Source: Phlebotomus papatasi (lineage: Eukaryota; Arthropoda; Insecta; Diptera; Psychodidae). From it: a DNA stretch of 64,000 nucleotides. This document shows, one piece after another, positions 47,804 through 59,494 of this stretch (its first letter is position 1; every line of letters begins with the position of its first letter). The DNA lies in contig NC_077224.1 of assembly GCF_024763615.1 (NCBI RefSeq), positions 89,166,712 through 89,230,711 of the forward strand, read 5' to 3'. The translations under genes were made by a program, and so were the position numbers. A model generated the notes under the pieces. The model was given only the letters and a program-made list of their open reading frames with translations, searched no databases and was not told where the DNA came from.

Positions 47804-49567
47804 TTGGGTCAGTCGCCGTGGACAGTCACTCTCAGGAAGTTGAAATAAGGGTGGCAAACCTCAGTTCCCCATTTTCCCTCTATAAGTTTGTATTGTATTT
47901 AGGTGAGCCCCATCTGGGCTTACATAGTCAACACAAATATCAATTTAGTTCAGTAAAAAATCTATATTGCTCTCTAATAAATCAATTTTATTCAGTAATT
48001 TCCATGGCGTAACTTTTAAACCCTTAAAAGGTCCTAACTAAAGTCTAACTTTTTTTCCAAAAATGTGTTGGATACTTCAATTCCAGTCTTTTTCGCATGA
48101 AGACAGGGTGGTGGCGAGTGGGCTTCGAAATTGAAGCCCGTTTCTTTGTCTCACTTGCTTTTAGAGGCTGTCTCACTCTCTCTCATTATTTGGTATGAGA
48201 CGTTTCTGCACTCCCAACTATTTCATATCGCGATTCAAAAATGAGAGCCTTTCCTGAAATTTTGGTTGTTCACACATGAAGAGCACTAAATAAGCTATAT
48301 TTTTGTGTAAATACCTTTGTTTTCTGACGAATAATACATGGGGGAAAGGTCATTCAATTGGGCTGGTCATAATCAAAAAGAAAATTTCATGCATTCTAGA
48401 GGTTTTACAACCAAATTGAATCACTTTGACTACGTAAATCTCTTCACACACAAATTGGACATCTCAACACAGAGTTTTCACCACATTTCACATAGAATTA
48501 TAAGAGTTTTTCCCCAATTTCCTTGAAATCTCGCAGTTTGCCTCCAGTGACATTGCGGGGAAACGGGGAAAACATCGTAGAGAACCTTATAAATAGACAA
48601 CATAGGAAAAAATATAGGACTTCCAAAGAACTGTCTAAGCTGTCACAAGACAATTCCGCAACATTTTTATTTGCAATTTATACACATTTTGCACTTTATA
48701 TTTAAAAAATTGAGATTTTTCTTTAATTTCGTGCTCCACAATTCGCCCGTATCAAAGATATTTTGTTCTTGGGGTTAAGAATTAAATAAAAATGAATCTA
48801 CTGAAGAACAATAATAATAAACGCGATTCTTTGAAATTATTCATATTCTTAAATTTATATTTAATTGAAAATTCTCATAAACAATAGGAAATTAAAAAAG
48901 ATGAATGTTTTATTATAGTTCATATTTTTTACTAACATTTTTATGGATTTTTTGTTGAAGTTTTGATAGTGAAAGTAATATATAAAGATATATAATGAAT
49001 TTTTTATATGTATGTGACAAATATCTTACCATGGTCTTCTTCAAGAACCAAAATATTTTGTTTTGTTATATATTTTCTGATTATCGTTTAAAATCTGAGC
49101 GTGAAATATAAAACAAACATTAATCCAGTTTTATAAGTATTTATTTTTACTTCTCAAGTTCTCAATGCCCAACGTACAACAAATTTTGTTTTGTAAACAT
49201 GTTATTAAAATTTTTATGAGAGTGACCGAGATGACTAGATCTAAATCTCATTCATTCTCATTGAAAGTCAAAAACATTTTTACAAAATAATAGTTATTGT
49301 GCTACGGGCATCATATTTTTTGTTATTATAAAGTTCATAAATAAAACAAAATCAGTATACTAATTACAAAATTTATAATATGGCTTTATAATATAAATAT
49401 ATAATAAAATCTTAATTTTAAGATCAACTCAATAACATTAAATTCATATGTTAATAATATTATATATATTAACGCAGTGAAATATTTTTGTTTACGAGAC
49501 AAACTCATAATATACATTACTTATTTTTATAAATCAAATGATTGAAGCAATTGAATCGTTAGATTCA
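47804..49567. other. AT-rich stretch, no gene seen
   Basis: Very AT-rich at 48750-49540. No further exon of the 47-kb gene could be recognised. Confidence 0.4.
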
Positions 49568-49573
49568 TTTATT
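49568..49573 (-). promoter_or_regulatory. AATAAA poly(A) signal of the transposase gene
   Basis: A minus-strand AATAAA lies about 85 bases after the stop codon at 49658. No other canonical signal sits closer. If the left element end at 49616 is real, this signal lies outside the element in flanking DNA. Confidence 0.4.
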
Positions 49574-49615
49574 TGGTTGATTTTATGTTCTAAAGAAAGA
49601 TTGGTGCAATCACTA

Positions 49616-49639
49616 CAGGCGCCATGGTATTTTTTTTCT
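49616..49639 (+). repeat. candidate left terminal repeat of the P-type element
   Basis: It begins CAGG, then GCCATGG, then TATTTTTTTTCT. It resembles the right-hand candidate at 57182-57209 read on the other strand, with gaps. It lies 19 bases beyond the stop codon, which is very close. No matching 8-bp target duplication is seen next to it. Confidence 0.25.
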
Positions 49640-49657
49640 GGGATGCATCTTTTAAAT

Positions 49658-52600
49658 CTACATATTCTTAAAATGAGTCAATCTGTGCAATTTGTTGCGA
49701 TTGCTCAACTTCTCATTGATCTTATTTTCTCTTTGACGCATTCTTACTTTTGCGTAAGTTGTTATGTAGACAGAAAGCAAATTCACGTAATGGTCAATGC
49801 TATCTGTCAGATGCGTGAGGCTATTCTCAAATGCATAATCCTTGAATGTGAACAGAAGTGTGTTGACCATTTCCTGAACTTCCATTGATTTATGAAATTC
49901 AACTTCTCCCATTACTTCTATGCATTGCCTCATATAAGCTTCACAGTGTTTTGTTAATGCCAAAATCAAATCTGAGGCATGCTCTTCATTTGCATTATTT
50001 GTCTGCGTGAGCTCAGACACACAGCCTTCACAGAAAACTTTTCCTTTGATTTTAGTCACAATAACGTCGGCTTGTAATTCCAGTGAAAGTTCAGTTGTGG
50101 TACTGAAATTCTTCATAATTTCAGAAATCGCAAGCAAATCTTCATCCGTGACACTCTTTTTCTTCAGATTTTCCTTTATCTCTATTTCTACTTCTTCTTC
50201 AGTGGTGAATTTTTCTTGAGTTTGATTATTCTTGTAAGACAATATTCTTGTAAGTACTAATCATAACAGTCAATTTTGAAATGAACAAGATGAACTACAT
50301 TTAATTACAGTAGACTCTCGCTAATTCGGCTCTTTTAAGATCAGGCTACTTTTTAATTCGGGCGGCAGTTGAATTCGAAAAAAGTTTGTTAACATTTTTC
50401 AAGTTCGATTATGATTGTCAAATGAAGCAAATATGCTCAAATTTGCTATGATTTGTCTTAGCTTTGATGTGATTTTGCATTATTAAGAGGTTTTCATGAG
50501 TTTGCAGATTTGAGTATGCAGATGAACAAAAAATCGTTGCATTTTAAACAGTTTGTTGCCCGAATTGCTATCTAATTCGGTTGACATTTCAGTCCCAAAT
50601 GCCCGAATTTGAGAGAGTCTACTGTATCCTATATTCGAATGATTGGGATAGAAACCAAATTTGATTTCAAAAATTTCTTCTTTCAATTATTTAATACTTT
50701 TTGATTCGTCTAGTAGGGGAACTGCTTGTAATTTGGGACAGCCTGTAATACCGGATACTCTGAAGGTAAATTCGGACACTACAAATAAATTGACTAAAAT
50801 TATGGAATTATCTACACATATTTAATTAATGTGTTCCATCTGAATAGTTATTCTTTTTGGAAGATATTAACACGAAATTTATTCAATTATGATGAACATA
50901 ATTTAAATGAAAATTGCGTTATTGAAACTTCAGTGTGAACATTTCCTTATGAGATATATGGCAAAATTTTGTGTTTACTTGCATTCTTGGTAAAGTATTT
51001 CTTCGGTATTTCAAAGTGATTTCATTAATGATTGTGCACATTTATGCTAACAGTGAAAGGTTCTTTAGATCCAGTGTAAAATTTGCCAAAGAGATTACGT
51101 TTTTTCTGTAAAATACAGGCAATTTTCGTGAGAGGTTCATCAATGTGATGACATTTCTTAATCACAATCTATCCGAAATTATAGACACTTTCCCTATGTG
51201 CATTTATAAAACGCTATTTCTAAACATGGGCTCTACACAGTATGAGAAGTTTTCATCAATATTTGAAATATTGAAGCGAATTGTTTACACTTCCGTAAAG
51301 AGAACACGCATCTTGACATAATTTTCTCTAGTGTGTAGAGGCCATTTAATGATGATGATGAATAATTTTATTTCTCCCTCTGCAAACTAGTGCTTAGGGA
51401 GGCCATTTAATAATACTGTCAATAAAATTCAGAAAATTAAGCTTTCATTACAAAAAATTACCATAACATTACGAAAGAGATTACCTAATTAAATACTTCA
51501 TCTGTCCCGAAATAAGACGTACATTCTTTCATATAAAATGTACTAGCAAACGTATGACTTATTTCGGAACAGAGGGAGTAACTTCATAGTATAAATTATA
51601 AAATTTTCTATTACCAAATTAACTTTTCCAAAACTTATTAGTTTTAAAGTCCAAAATGTACAACAAAATAATTTTCCTAACCATTTTTTTTTTATTGCTT
51701 GAACTCAAAGGGCACTTAGCGTTCAGCTTAAAATGGTTAAAAATTAATCGGTATATATTTTGAACTTTCCTTTTGAAGAAAAAAACTTTTCACTTAACCC
51801 TTTAAGGACCAGGCAGTTTTCACGGACCGAAATTTAACAATAAAAATTAAACCAATAATCAATTAAATATGTAACCTTAAACCTTAAACCTATGAGACAC
51901 CGGTGTCCTAATTGTCCTTAAAGGGTTAAATGCGTTAAATATAATCTTGTGAAAGAGCTTGCGTAAGAGCTTTTGTATTTGGATTTTTGTAAGTCTTGCA
52001 ATGTAAAAATAGGTGTCTAAATGAGTATAATGTTATTATTTTGTTAAATATATGTTTATAACCGAACACCGAGAACTTTTAATACAAGAATGTAAAGGAG
52101 AATGTTCAAATCAATATTTAAATAAGCAATTAAATAAGTACCTCTTTAACCCCATTGAGATAATTCAAATTTCCGTTGGTATTTAATCCCAATACGGATA
52201 TTTTCGCCAAATCTCCGAGGCAATTTCCACCCTCAGGGTTTTGCTTCAATTCCACATATGTAAGGAGTTTTTTTGTAAGAGGAGCGGAATTGTAGAACTG
52301 TTGGGTTGGTATTACAACCCAATCTAGTCCTGATACATCCAAAAAATAGCTCAAGATGGTCTTGATTCAAAGCATACGTCTTGAGCTCTATGTCGTCTTC
52401 TGATGCCCTTATCTTAAGGTTTTTATAAATTTGCACCAAGTTAGTCAGGCACGCTCGCATGCCAATAAAGCCTGTGCCGTTAGGAGAGCTCACGACAAGC
52501 TCCTTGGATTGTTGGGATTTGTTTCTCACAATTAAAAGCTGGTTAATATAATTAACCGTATGTTCACATAAAATGTCGATTTCATTGACGTTCTGTTCAT

Positions 52601-55600
52601 TGATGGAACTTTTATAACTAGAAATATCATAAATAATTAAAAACAACTTATTTTAAAAAAAACTTAAATACGCCTTAATCCTTTAAGGACGAGAAGGTCA
52701 AAAATTGGGGGTCAGAAAAAATCACTTTATATGACTTCTTAGAGTAAAACACAACTGTAAAAGGCCGTAGGAAAAATTTTGTTTTTGAAACACCGGTGTC
52801 CCTATCGTCCTTAAAGGGTTAACTATAATTATTCTATTTTTGAAACATGGTGAGCCTAATGAATTTTAGATTATGTAATAACTTTTTGTATTCTTACTTC
52901 CACATAAATTGTATTTTTATAATTATTATTAATAACTTATATAATTAATGCCCACTCAATAAATGGACAGATATACGTATATAATAATACATCATTTCGT
53001 TTAATTCTTTGAATCATAAAAAAATAAAATTATGTTTTAATACTTGATTTCACTTAAATTATATGACACTTGATTTAAAATTATTATGGATTATATATTA
53101 CCTATATTTCTGTTTGATTACTGTTATTAGGGCTATCAGAATTATCTTACCCTGCATGGTTTGAGCTCCTACTGTTCAAGACGTCGAAGGCATTATTAAA
53201 AACGCGCAAAAAATTCGACGTTCCCTGACTATCTTTGAAGTCTGGAAGTTTGAGCTGCTCCCTGCATACGTCGATCGCGTTGGCAACAGAATTACTAAGA
53301 GTTTGTGCTGCTAACCTTACGTTCATAATCTTGTTTTTGAACTGGACATGTTCTGTTCGTAGGTGGTTATTGAGCTTCACCCCTTCAGATTCTTGGAGAT
53401 CCACTAGTGCTTTGATGAAGCGGAAGCTTATAATTCTGTCCTCGTTGTCGTACAAATCATATTCTGAAAAGGTGTTGCGCACCAATTTCAGCATATGTAC
53501 CGGATCGGGATAGATAAAAATTTCTGATCCCAAGCCTTCGGTTACGGCATAATTATCGAGGCTTTTACTGAGGTCACAGCCCATTATTCTTATTGCCTTA
53601 AAATTGATCTTGGCGCCATCAAATGTAATGCCATTTATAATCACTCCAGTTTGTTGTACGCTGTGAATGACTTTTTCGATAATCCCGGCTTTCTGGGGAG
53701 CCTGCATCTTATAAAATGGAAAATATGCTACGGGCAATTTCCATTGTAAATCAACGGATACTAACATAAATGTTAATATCTGTGTGGCTTGTCCTTCTCC
53801 CAGTACAGAAACACCGTAGGACTTTTCACCAATGTTTTGAAGGTGTTTGAAAATGTACACTTCGTCAAATACAAGCTGGCAAATAACTGTTCTGTGTTGT
53901 TCTTTCTCCTTCGATGTATATGCTAGTAAAAGCTCAAGAGATTCTTTCGTGATTCCTGGATCACAATCAAAATTTTGCAACCATTTTCCCATTGTTCTCG
54001 CATGAGGCAGATTGTCACCACTTTCGCTTCTCAAGAATCTGTAAAATATAACACTTTAAAGTTAATTTTATTGCTTGAATTTCATAAAAAGAAAGCAATA
54101 TAATATCTCGCTTTTTTACACAATGTTTATGGAAAGTATAATAATATAATTTGAAAAATATCAGTTTGCAATTTTTTCCCAATAATTCTATAAACCTTAG
54201 TTTCGTGATCGGAAAAAAATCAAAATACAATTCGACAGAACACACATCCTGTTCTATTATAATGACCTAAAATAACGTATAGTAATATCATACAATATTT
54301 ACCTATATGCTTTTGGAGATAAAAAATCCATTTCAAGAGCAAAACGCTTCAGCTCTTCGGTGTATTTCTTTGTTGAGGAATTCTCACATTCCGTTTTGCT
54401 GATTATCCTATCGAAGAGAGCTTTCAAGCCTGGTGGAATCTTATCAAGGGATTTTTTTTTAATCGCGTTGGATAGCTCCTTATCTTTCGACTTCAAAAGA
54501 TCCTGGAGTTCTCGAATCTTTTTGGTTTTTCTTCGAAGAATCTGCAACGCATTTTTGTGTTTTCTTTTCAAATTCTTCAAATTGGTGCACAGTAGGGCAT
54601 TTTTCTTTCTGAGCTGCTCAACTTCACTGCATTCATCGTAATTCTTTTGACAAGAAGAAGAACTTTCAAGCAATGAATGTAGCATTCCTGCCTGACTCTC
54701 AGGCGCAAGACCCGGCGAGACAAGACACTCCATTTGACTGTCGTCCTGCATCTCCTGAACAGGATTTGAGTATTCAGGGTAACTTTCAGGTGATATTTCC
54801 TCAAAAACAGTTTCCATCTCTTCGCAGATATCTTCAAAGTTTTGCTAGAATTTTACGAAGAACATTAAATTTAAATTAAGGATAACACAAAATATACTAT
54901 AAAAGACTTGTTTTAAATATGAAATCAGTACTATATCAATAATTGAACACATTGGTGATCTTTTCATGCACGTTTTCAATAATATCAGCCCTATCAGCCC
55001 AATAATTTTCCGAACAACCGTCTTATTTCACCAAGAACAACACTATAGCCTCAGACTCACTTTATTTCTTCTTATTATCACTTGAATTGTAAGGGAAACT
55101 CTTGAATTGTAAAGGATTGCACTTGAATTCAAAATATAAATTATATGGCGCAATTTTAACAAAATGTACCTAGGAGGAATTGAGTAAAATAAAAAAGGGG
55201 TGGCAAAGCATTCCAGGCTTTGCGAAATGCTCGACCTTGTGACTTAGACGACTCAATAGTACTTTCGCGTCATTTACTGTTTACTGTTTCTCAACCGATT
55301 TGTACTGATTCATGAATCACTCAAAGCATCCCCCAAAATAGTTTTTTAAAGTAATAGAATTGATGTTCAGATAAAAATTAGTTATCGGATATGAACCGGT
55401 TCATTAACGATTCTGAATCGATTGGAACCGGTTCAGTTTTATAGGAAATTTCAAAACCTTTTTAACGAGACTAAACATGACCCTATTTGCTTCATAAATA
55501 CGCTCTCTACAGCCTTTTAACCTTTGACCTTGACAAACTGTTATTAGGAATGATTCAATGGATTCAACGGTATTTTTGTATAAGGACGAAGTTCGCTTGG

Positions 55601-56985
55601 ATAATCTCTAAAACATCCAAAAATGAAAAAAATCGAACTACGCGTTTTTGAGCAATCCCAAAAAACATGGTTTTGGACGGGAAGGGGGTGTTGGGGGAAA
55701 ATGAGGGGCATGTTAACGATCATTGGGTCGGCTTATGAGGGGTACCCCAAAGGTTCCATGTCGCTATCTCTAATCGTTGGCCTCTAGAGCTGGCGACAGC
55801 CGGATGGACAAAGGGAGAAACAGCGTGACGACGTTTCTCAGAAATTGTCTGAAACGCGAAGATTTGTTGAGAAAATTGGTCTCCGGGGCCGGAGGGTGGA
55901 AGATGGAAATTTTGGGGGATGAAAAATCGAGATATTATATATACTACACTCTCCATGGATTTCAAGTAGTAAAATAAATTTAAAAAAAAAAACTATAATA
56001 CTAAATCTTTTTACCATTGGAATTGCTGAAGGTTTGAGGAATGTCCTCCATTTGGATTTGTATCTCTTCCTTTCTAAATCTTCTGGTTTGAAGTGCAGGC
56101 CACAGACGAAGATATTTGCTCTGATATCAGTAGTTTTTATATTTAACCGCTGGATCCATATTCTCCGCAATTCTTCATTCGCAGGCAAACTTAAAAAATA
56201 TTATTTCGTCAGATTTCTAAAAACAACAAACTAATTCCCAATAAATTTTAAATTATAAATATAAACAGAAACATAAATTAAAAATTATATGAATTTTATT
56301 TTATTTATTGTATGTATATTCTTAGATAATAAAATACTATTGTTTTACAAAAGGTTCTAAATTATAAATGGTTATAAAAATTATTATTTAAAAAAAACTC
56401 GTAGAGGTTTTATTTGAACATGTAAATTTTGGTCTTAAAATAAAAAAAATTCATAAAATATACGTACTAGGTAAATATTTTGCAAAAATTAAAATCCTTT
56501 GTCGCTCTTTTTCTTGTAAAATATAAATATTTGAAATTTTCAATTTTCCATATTTGCCCCATATTCCTCTATATTATGGATAAAATTATATACTATTCTT
56601 ACGTTTTGTTTAAATTATCATTAATCTTATATATACACAAAAATAATACGGAAAAATATGTAAAAATTTCACTGTAAAATTGTCCTAAGACATTTCCACG
56701 GACAATTCTGACAACAAAGATATCAATTTTCATGGGCAATTTTCCCATATTTTGCCTTCTTGAAATTTGCATTTTCACACATTTCCTCCAGCTTTACACA
56801 GCCGCACTTAGAAACTAACACATACCCTGTTACAATCTACCTCATGTTATAGTTTCCTTTAGTCTCTATATCGAAAATTCTACCAAAAACGCATTGATAA
56901 GATAAACGTTTACTCACATGTGAAATGAGACTTTTCCAGGGTTATCCTTATCAGAGGACCCACAATTCGTCACTGTGCACTTCAT
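49658..56985 (-). CDS. THAP-domain P-element-type transposase (THAP9-like), six exons, one frameshift
   Basis: Exons, read on the minus strand: 56985-56918, 56189-56015, 54844-54303, 54038-53151, 52617-52142, 50230-49658 (stop TAG). All introns are GT-AG and every junction phase agrees. The conceptual protein is about 906 residues. Residues 1-81 are a THAP zinc finger: C3, C8, C52, H55 (CGLHF), W34 and the closing P80. Residues about 154-207 are a leucine-rich coiled coil, as used for oligomerisation in this family. Exon 4 starts the RNase H-like core: D320 in FDEVYI, a FDGAK motif at about 401, D440 in DPVHMLKL. Exon 5 carries NQDHLE with E647 and the family signature NPTVLQF. Exon 6 ends with the basic P-element tail. 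By family knowledge this is a cut-and-paste DNA transposase or a domesticated relative. The start is the only ATG that begins an intact THAP finger. One extra base in exon 5 breaks the frame (separate entry). It could be a recently dead element or a host gene. Confidence 0.9.
50308..50624. mobile_element. pogo/mariner-type MITE in transposase intron 5
   Basis: Termini CAGTAGACTCTC and GAGAGTCTACTG are inverted, with a TA duplication on each side (50306-50307 and 50625-50626). TAATTCGG and CCGAATT motifs repeat inside both arms. No open frame is seen. The terminal sequence is of the kind found in Tc1/mariner elements of the pogo branch. Confidence 0.8.
51496..51578. mobile_element. 83-bp Stowaway-like MITE in transposase intron 5
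   Basis: Read on the minus strand the element starts CTCCCTCTGTTCCGAAATAAG. The other end starts CTTCATCTGTCCCGAAATAAG. Both sides carry a TA duplication (51494-51495 and 51579-51580). The arms pair for most of the length. The CTCCCTC start, TA target, small size and hairpin shape are those of plant Stowaway elements. Confidence 0.75.
51794..51929 (-). mobile_element. TTAA-flanked MITE, copy B (136 bp), in transposase intron 5
   Basis: TTAA on both sides, with termini CCCTTTAAGGACC and GTCCTTAAAGGG. An ACACCGGTGTCC palindrome lies near the right end. The left part matches the right part of copy A (26041-26533) in reverse, so this is an internally deleted sister. TTAA targets and CCC termini are typical of the piggyBac superfamily. 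Confidence 0.85.
52268..52274 (-). other. A7 run causing a +1 frameshift in transposase exon 5
   Basis: The minus strand reads seven A residues directly after the codon for Y in FRSSYKK. With seven, the frame runs on 14 residues to a stop at 52233. With six, it continues in the frame that encodes LLTYVELKQNPEGGNC and joins exon 6 in the correct phase. The downstream frame is open to the exon end at 52142, so only this one base is out of place. A homopolymer length error in the assembly and a real inactivating insertion fit equally well. Confidence 0.85.
52675..52822 (-). mobile_element. TTAA-flanked MITE, copy C (148 bp), in transposase intron 4
   Basis: TTAA on both sides. Left terminus TCCTTTAAGGACG has one change from the family; the right terminus CGTCCTTAAAGGG is intact. 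The ACACCGGTGTCC palindrome lies near the right end, as in copy B. It begins 58 bases from the exon 5 acceptor and leaves the splice site intact. Confidence 0.85.
55190..55800 (+). repeat. dispersed repeat family A, copy in transposase intron 2
   Basis: It shares ordered blocks with 2450-3300: GGCTTTGC.AAATGC, AGTACTTTCG, the TTAGGAAT.ATTCAATG block, AACATGGTTTTGGA and GGCCTCTA.AGCTG. Reverse-oriented relatives lie at 9605-9990 and 62930-63310. No open frame or clear ends are seen, and the class is unknown. Confidence 0.7.
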
Positions 56986-57059
56986 ATCTCTTGATGGAGG
57001 GCAGGGAAGACACTAATGCACAAATTTTCCAAAATTCTTTTTGTCTACTTATTTTTTTG

Positions 57060-57112
57060 ATGCACTTGACACACTTGACACGCTTTGACACTCTGTCATT
57101 CCTGTCATTGAT
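57060..57112. repeat. short TTGACAC / TGTCATT repeats upstream of the transposase
   Basis: ACTTGACAC or a close variant occurs three times, followed by two TGTCATT motifs. They lie between the candidate right end and the start codon. In P elements this subterminal zone holds transposase-binding sites. That role here is only a suggestion. Confidence 0.3.
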
Positions 57113-57181
57113 CAAAACTTTCAGTTTTTGCCGCGATCAGCGCGCTTTCCGAAATTTCGAAATGGCTTCAAACGACTCCAT

Positions 57182-57209
57182 AGAAAAAAAATAACTTGCC
57201 ATAGCCCTG
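57182..57209 (-). repeat. candidate right terminal repeat of the P-type element
   Basis: On the minus strand it begins CAGGGCTATGGCAAG and ends TATTTTTTTTCT. It sits about 200 bases before the transposase start codon. A truncated copy of the 250-bp dispersed repeat begins within about 20 bases outside it, so a sequence boundary here is plausible. The flanking bases do not match those at the left candidate. Confidence 0.3.
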
Positions 57210-57214
57210 CCTAA

Positions 57215-57835
57215 AATGTAATGAAATCTTTCTTCTGTCCCACTCTTGTTGACTCAATAATCACACAATAGATGAAGTTTTTGCAAAACAAATTCAATTT
57301 AGATTAGAATACAAAGTATTCAGACAGAAGTCTACAAAAGTTTGAAAACACAAGGAAGAAAGTTACGATTTTATGAAATTTTCGCAATCAAAAATCTGTT
57401 AATGAATCAATTTGGCTCAGTAAAAATTTATTAGGTTCAGTAAAATTAATAAATCTAAATTATGATTTAAGTGCAAAAAATCAATTTTTGGTCAGTATAA
57501 AATTTAAACCATTCGGTTAATAATTGCAAAGACAAAGTTGAAATTCTATTGAATAAATTCAAATTCAAAATTTATGGCTCCGGCACACCTTTTATATCAG
57601 GAAAATTTCATGAAGTTCAAATTCGAATCTCTTTCCTTTCTCACATAATTTGCATATGTCTGCTTCAGTCTTTCGCACTCTTCTTGTTTTTCTAAGTATC
57701 ACAACAAATTCAATTCAGGTCAATCGAATTTGGCGTGCGAAAGAATGAGATAGACATATGCAAAACGTGTGAGAAAGAAAGGGATTCAAATTTCAACTTC
57801 ATGAAATTTTCTTGATCTAAAAGGTCGGAGCCATA
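57215..57835 (+). repeat. third cluster of the 250-bp dispersed repeat, two copies
   Basis: A truncated, diverged copy begins next to the candidate transposon end at 57209. A better copy runs from about 57577 (GGCTCCGGCACACCTTTTA) to 57835 (TCTAAAAGGTCGGAGCC). The second shows both inverted ends, GGCTCCGGCACACC being the probable terminus. Confidence 0.75.
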
Positions 57836-57928
57836 ATAGATTAAAAAAACATGAGCGAATGATATTGTACCACGTCTTCGTTCTGTGGCATTGCATTTCT
57901 ACTTTCTACGGTCTAGGTCAACATCAAA

Positions 57929-57981
57929 ATGCTGAATTAGGATACTTTACGATCAGCAAAGTCGTAAAGTATCCCAGCATT
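57929..57981. repeat. perfect 13-bp stem hairpin
   Basis: GGATACTTTACGA and its complement flank a 9-base loop. ATGCTG and CAGCAT outside extend the pairing after an asymmetric bulge. An ATT microsatellite follows. Confidence 0.7.
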
Positions 57982-59494
57982 ATTATTATTATTAATTTTT
58001 TGCCGTAAAAAAATTACTTTTTAGAATTTAGATGCTACTCGGAATAATTAATCAAGAAATTGGTTACAGTATTACTTTTAGTAAACACAGCTTTCCATCC
58101 AAAAATAAACTGATTTGGTTACCAATGGTCAGCCGGGAAGCAGGATTTGGGATTTTGGGCTTGACATACGCAATGTTGGGGATTCAGGGGGGCGGAGGGG
58201 TGAAGAATACGTTGGTGGCGTGGTTGAAAGGTGGATGGCAATTATAATGAATTATGACGATTAATTGAATTTCATCCCTCTATACTAATTCATTTATTAA
58301 ATACCTCTGTAAATATTATATAGAGGAATTCAGTTTGTGCACTGGATATCCAATATAGTATTTTCAACAATTAACACCATATCTCTGAAAATCCGTGCTT
58401 TTGTAATGAATAGAGCCTTTGCAGGATTTTCCCAAAAATATTCGTTAATCATAGGACTTTCCAGGGAATTCATTATGCTAAAAAAGCAAATTAATGTGAT
58501 AAACTTTTGACACACTTTTTTGGAAATCCGATACGGTCCACAGATAGTGAATACTTATAAGCTTTTTTTTACAGATTTAATTATGATTTTTGTATTGGTT
58601 TACATTTGTCCTTTATCAAGTTATATTACAGTGCAGTGATGTACAATAAAATTTGGAATTCCTGACAAAACAATGGAATTTATTTCAAATAAAGTTTTAA
58701 TTTCATTTGACTTTATTAACTCTTTTCAATAAGGAGAGATTATGGAAACTTTTAATATGTGAATACTCTTGAAATAATAAAACTTTAAGTATCATCATTT
58801 CTATCTTAGATTTTTGCTTTACGGTTTTATTCTTTTCTAAATCAGAATAAAGATAATAAGCATGCTTCACGCAAAAACTTTTACATTTAGCAAGTTTTAT
58901 TATATCAAATAAACTTAATAAGTAAGAAACAGACATTATATCTTTAATATTTTTCTTTTATTCAAATAAATGCAATTTGGAAAAGACCAGAGATGTAGAA
59001 AAAAAGTATCTAATTCTAAAAACAAGAAATTCTAAAATAAAATTACGAAATATGTCTGATTATAAAGGAATCATACTTAATTAGTTGATTTTATTAGTTG
59101 ATAATAACTTCCTATGATTTTTCCTTGCAAGTGAATACATTTAAGGGCAGTAAAATATGGTAGTAAAAAATTCTCAAGCTAATTTCCGGTTTGACTGACT
59201 GAGTGAAGAAATGAGAAAACAGCCAAAGGTGATTTCCGTGTTACACTGACCCTGATATACCTACAATTTATTTGTCGAAAGTTACCTTTTTCATTCATTC
59301 ATTCAGTACATTTTTTCAATCATGTGGAAAATTACATTGTTTCCATTTCAGCTAAATTACCTAAATTGTAACTTAAAGCTCGCATTAAGGAACCCACATA
59401 GGGGAAAAGTCGGTATAATATTCAAATCTGGCAACACTAAAACCGTCGCTGGTATTATTTAATTTTTTATAAAGTTTCTTGACCTTTTAGACAT
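57982..59494. other. no gene seen
   Basis: AT-rich, with no assignable repeat or splice-supported frame. Confidence 0.4.

Noticed and set aside
47444..48012. 137- and 134-residue frames on opposite strands
   Set aside because: Kept open by the palindrome-rich repeat; no coding signal.
49538..49888. 116-residue plus-strand frame
   Set aside because: Antisense to transposase exon 6.
53235..53513. 92-residue plus-strand frame
   Set aside because: Antisense to transposase exon 4.
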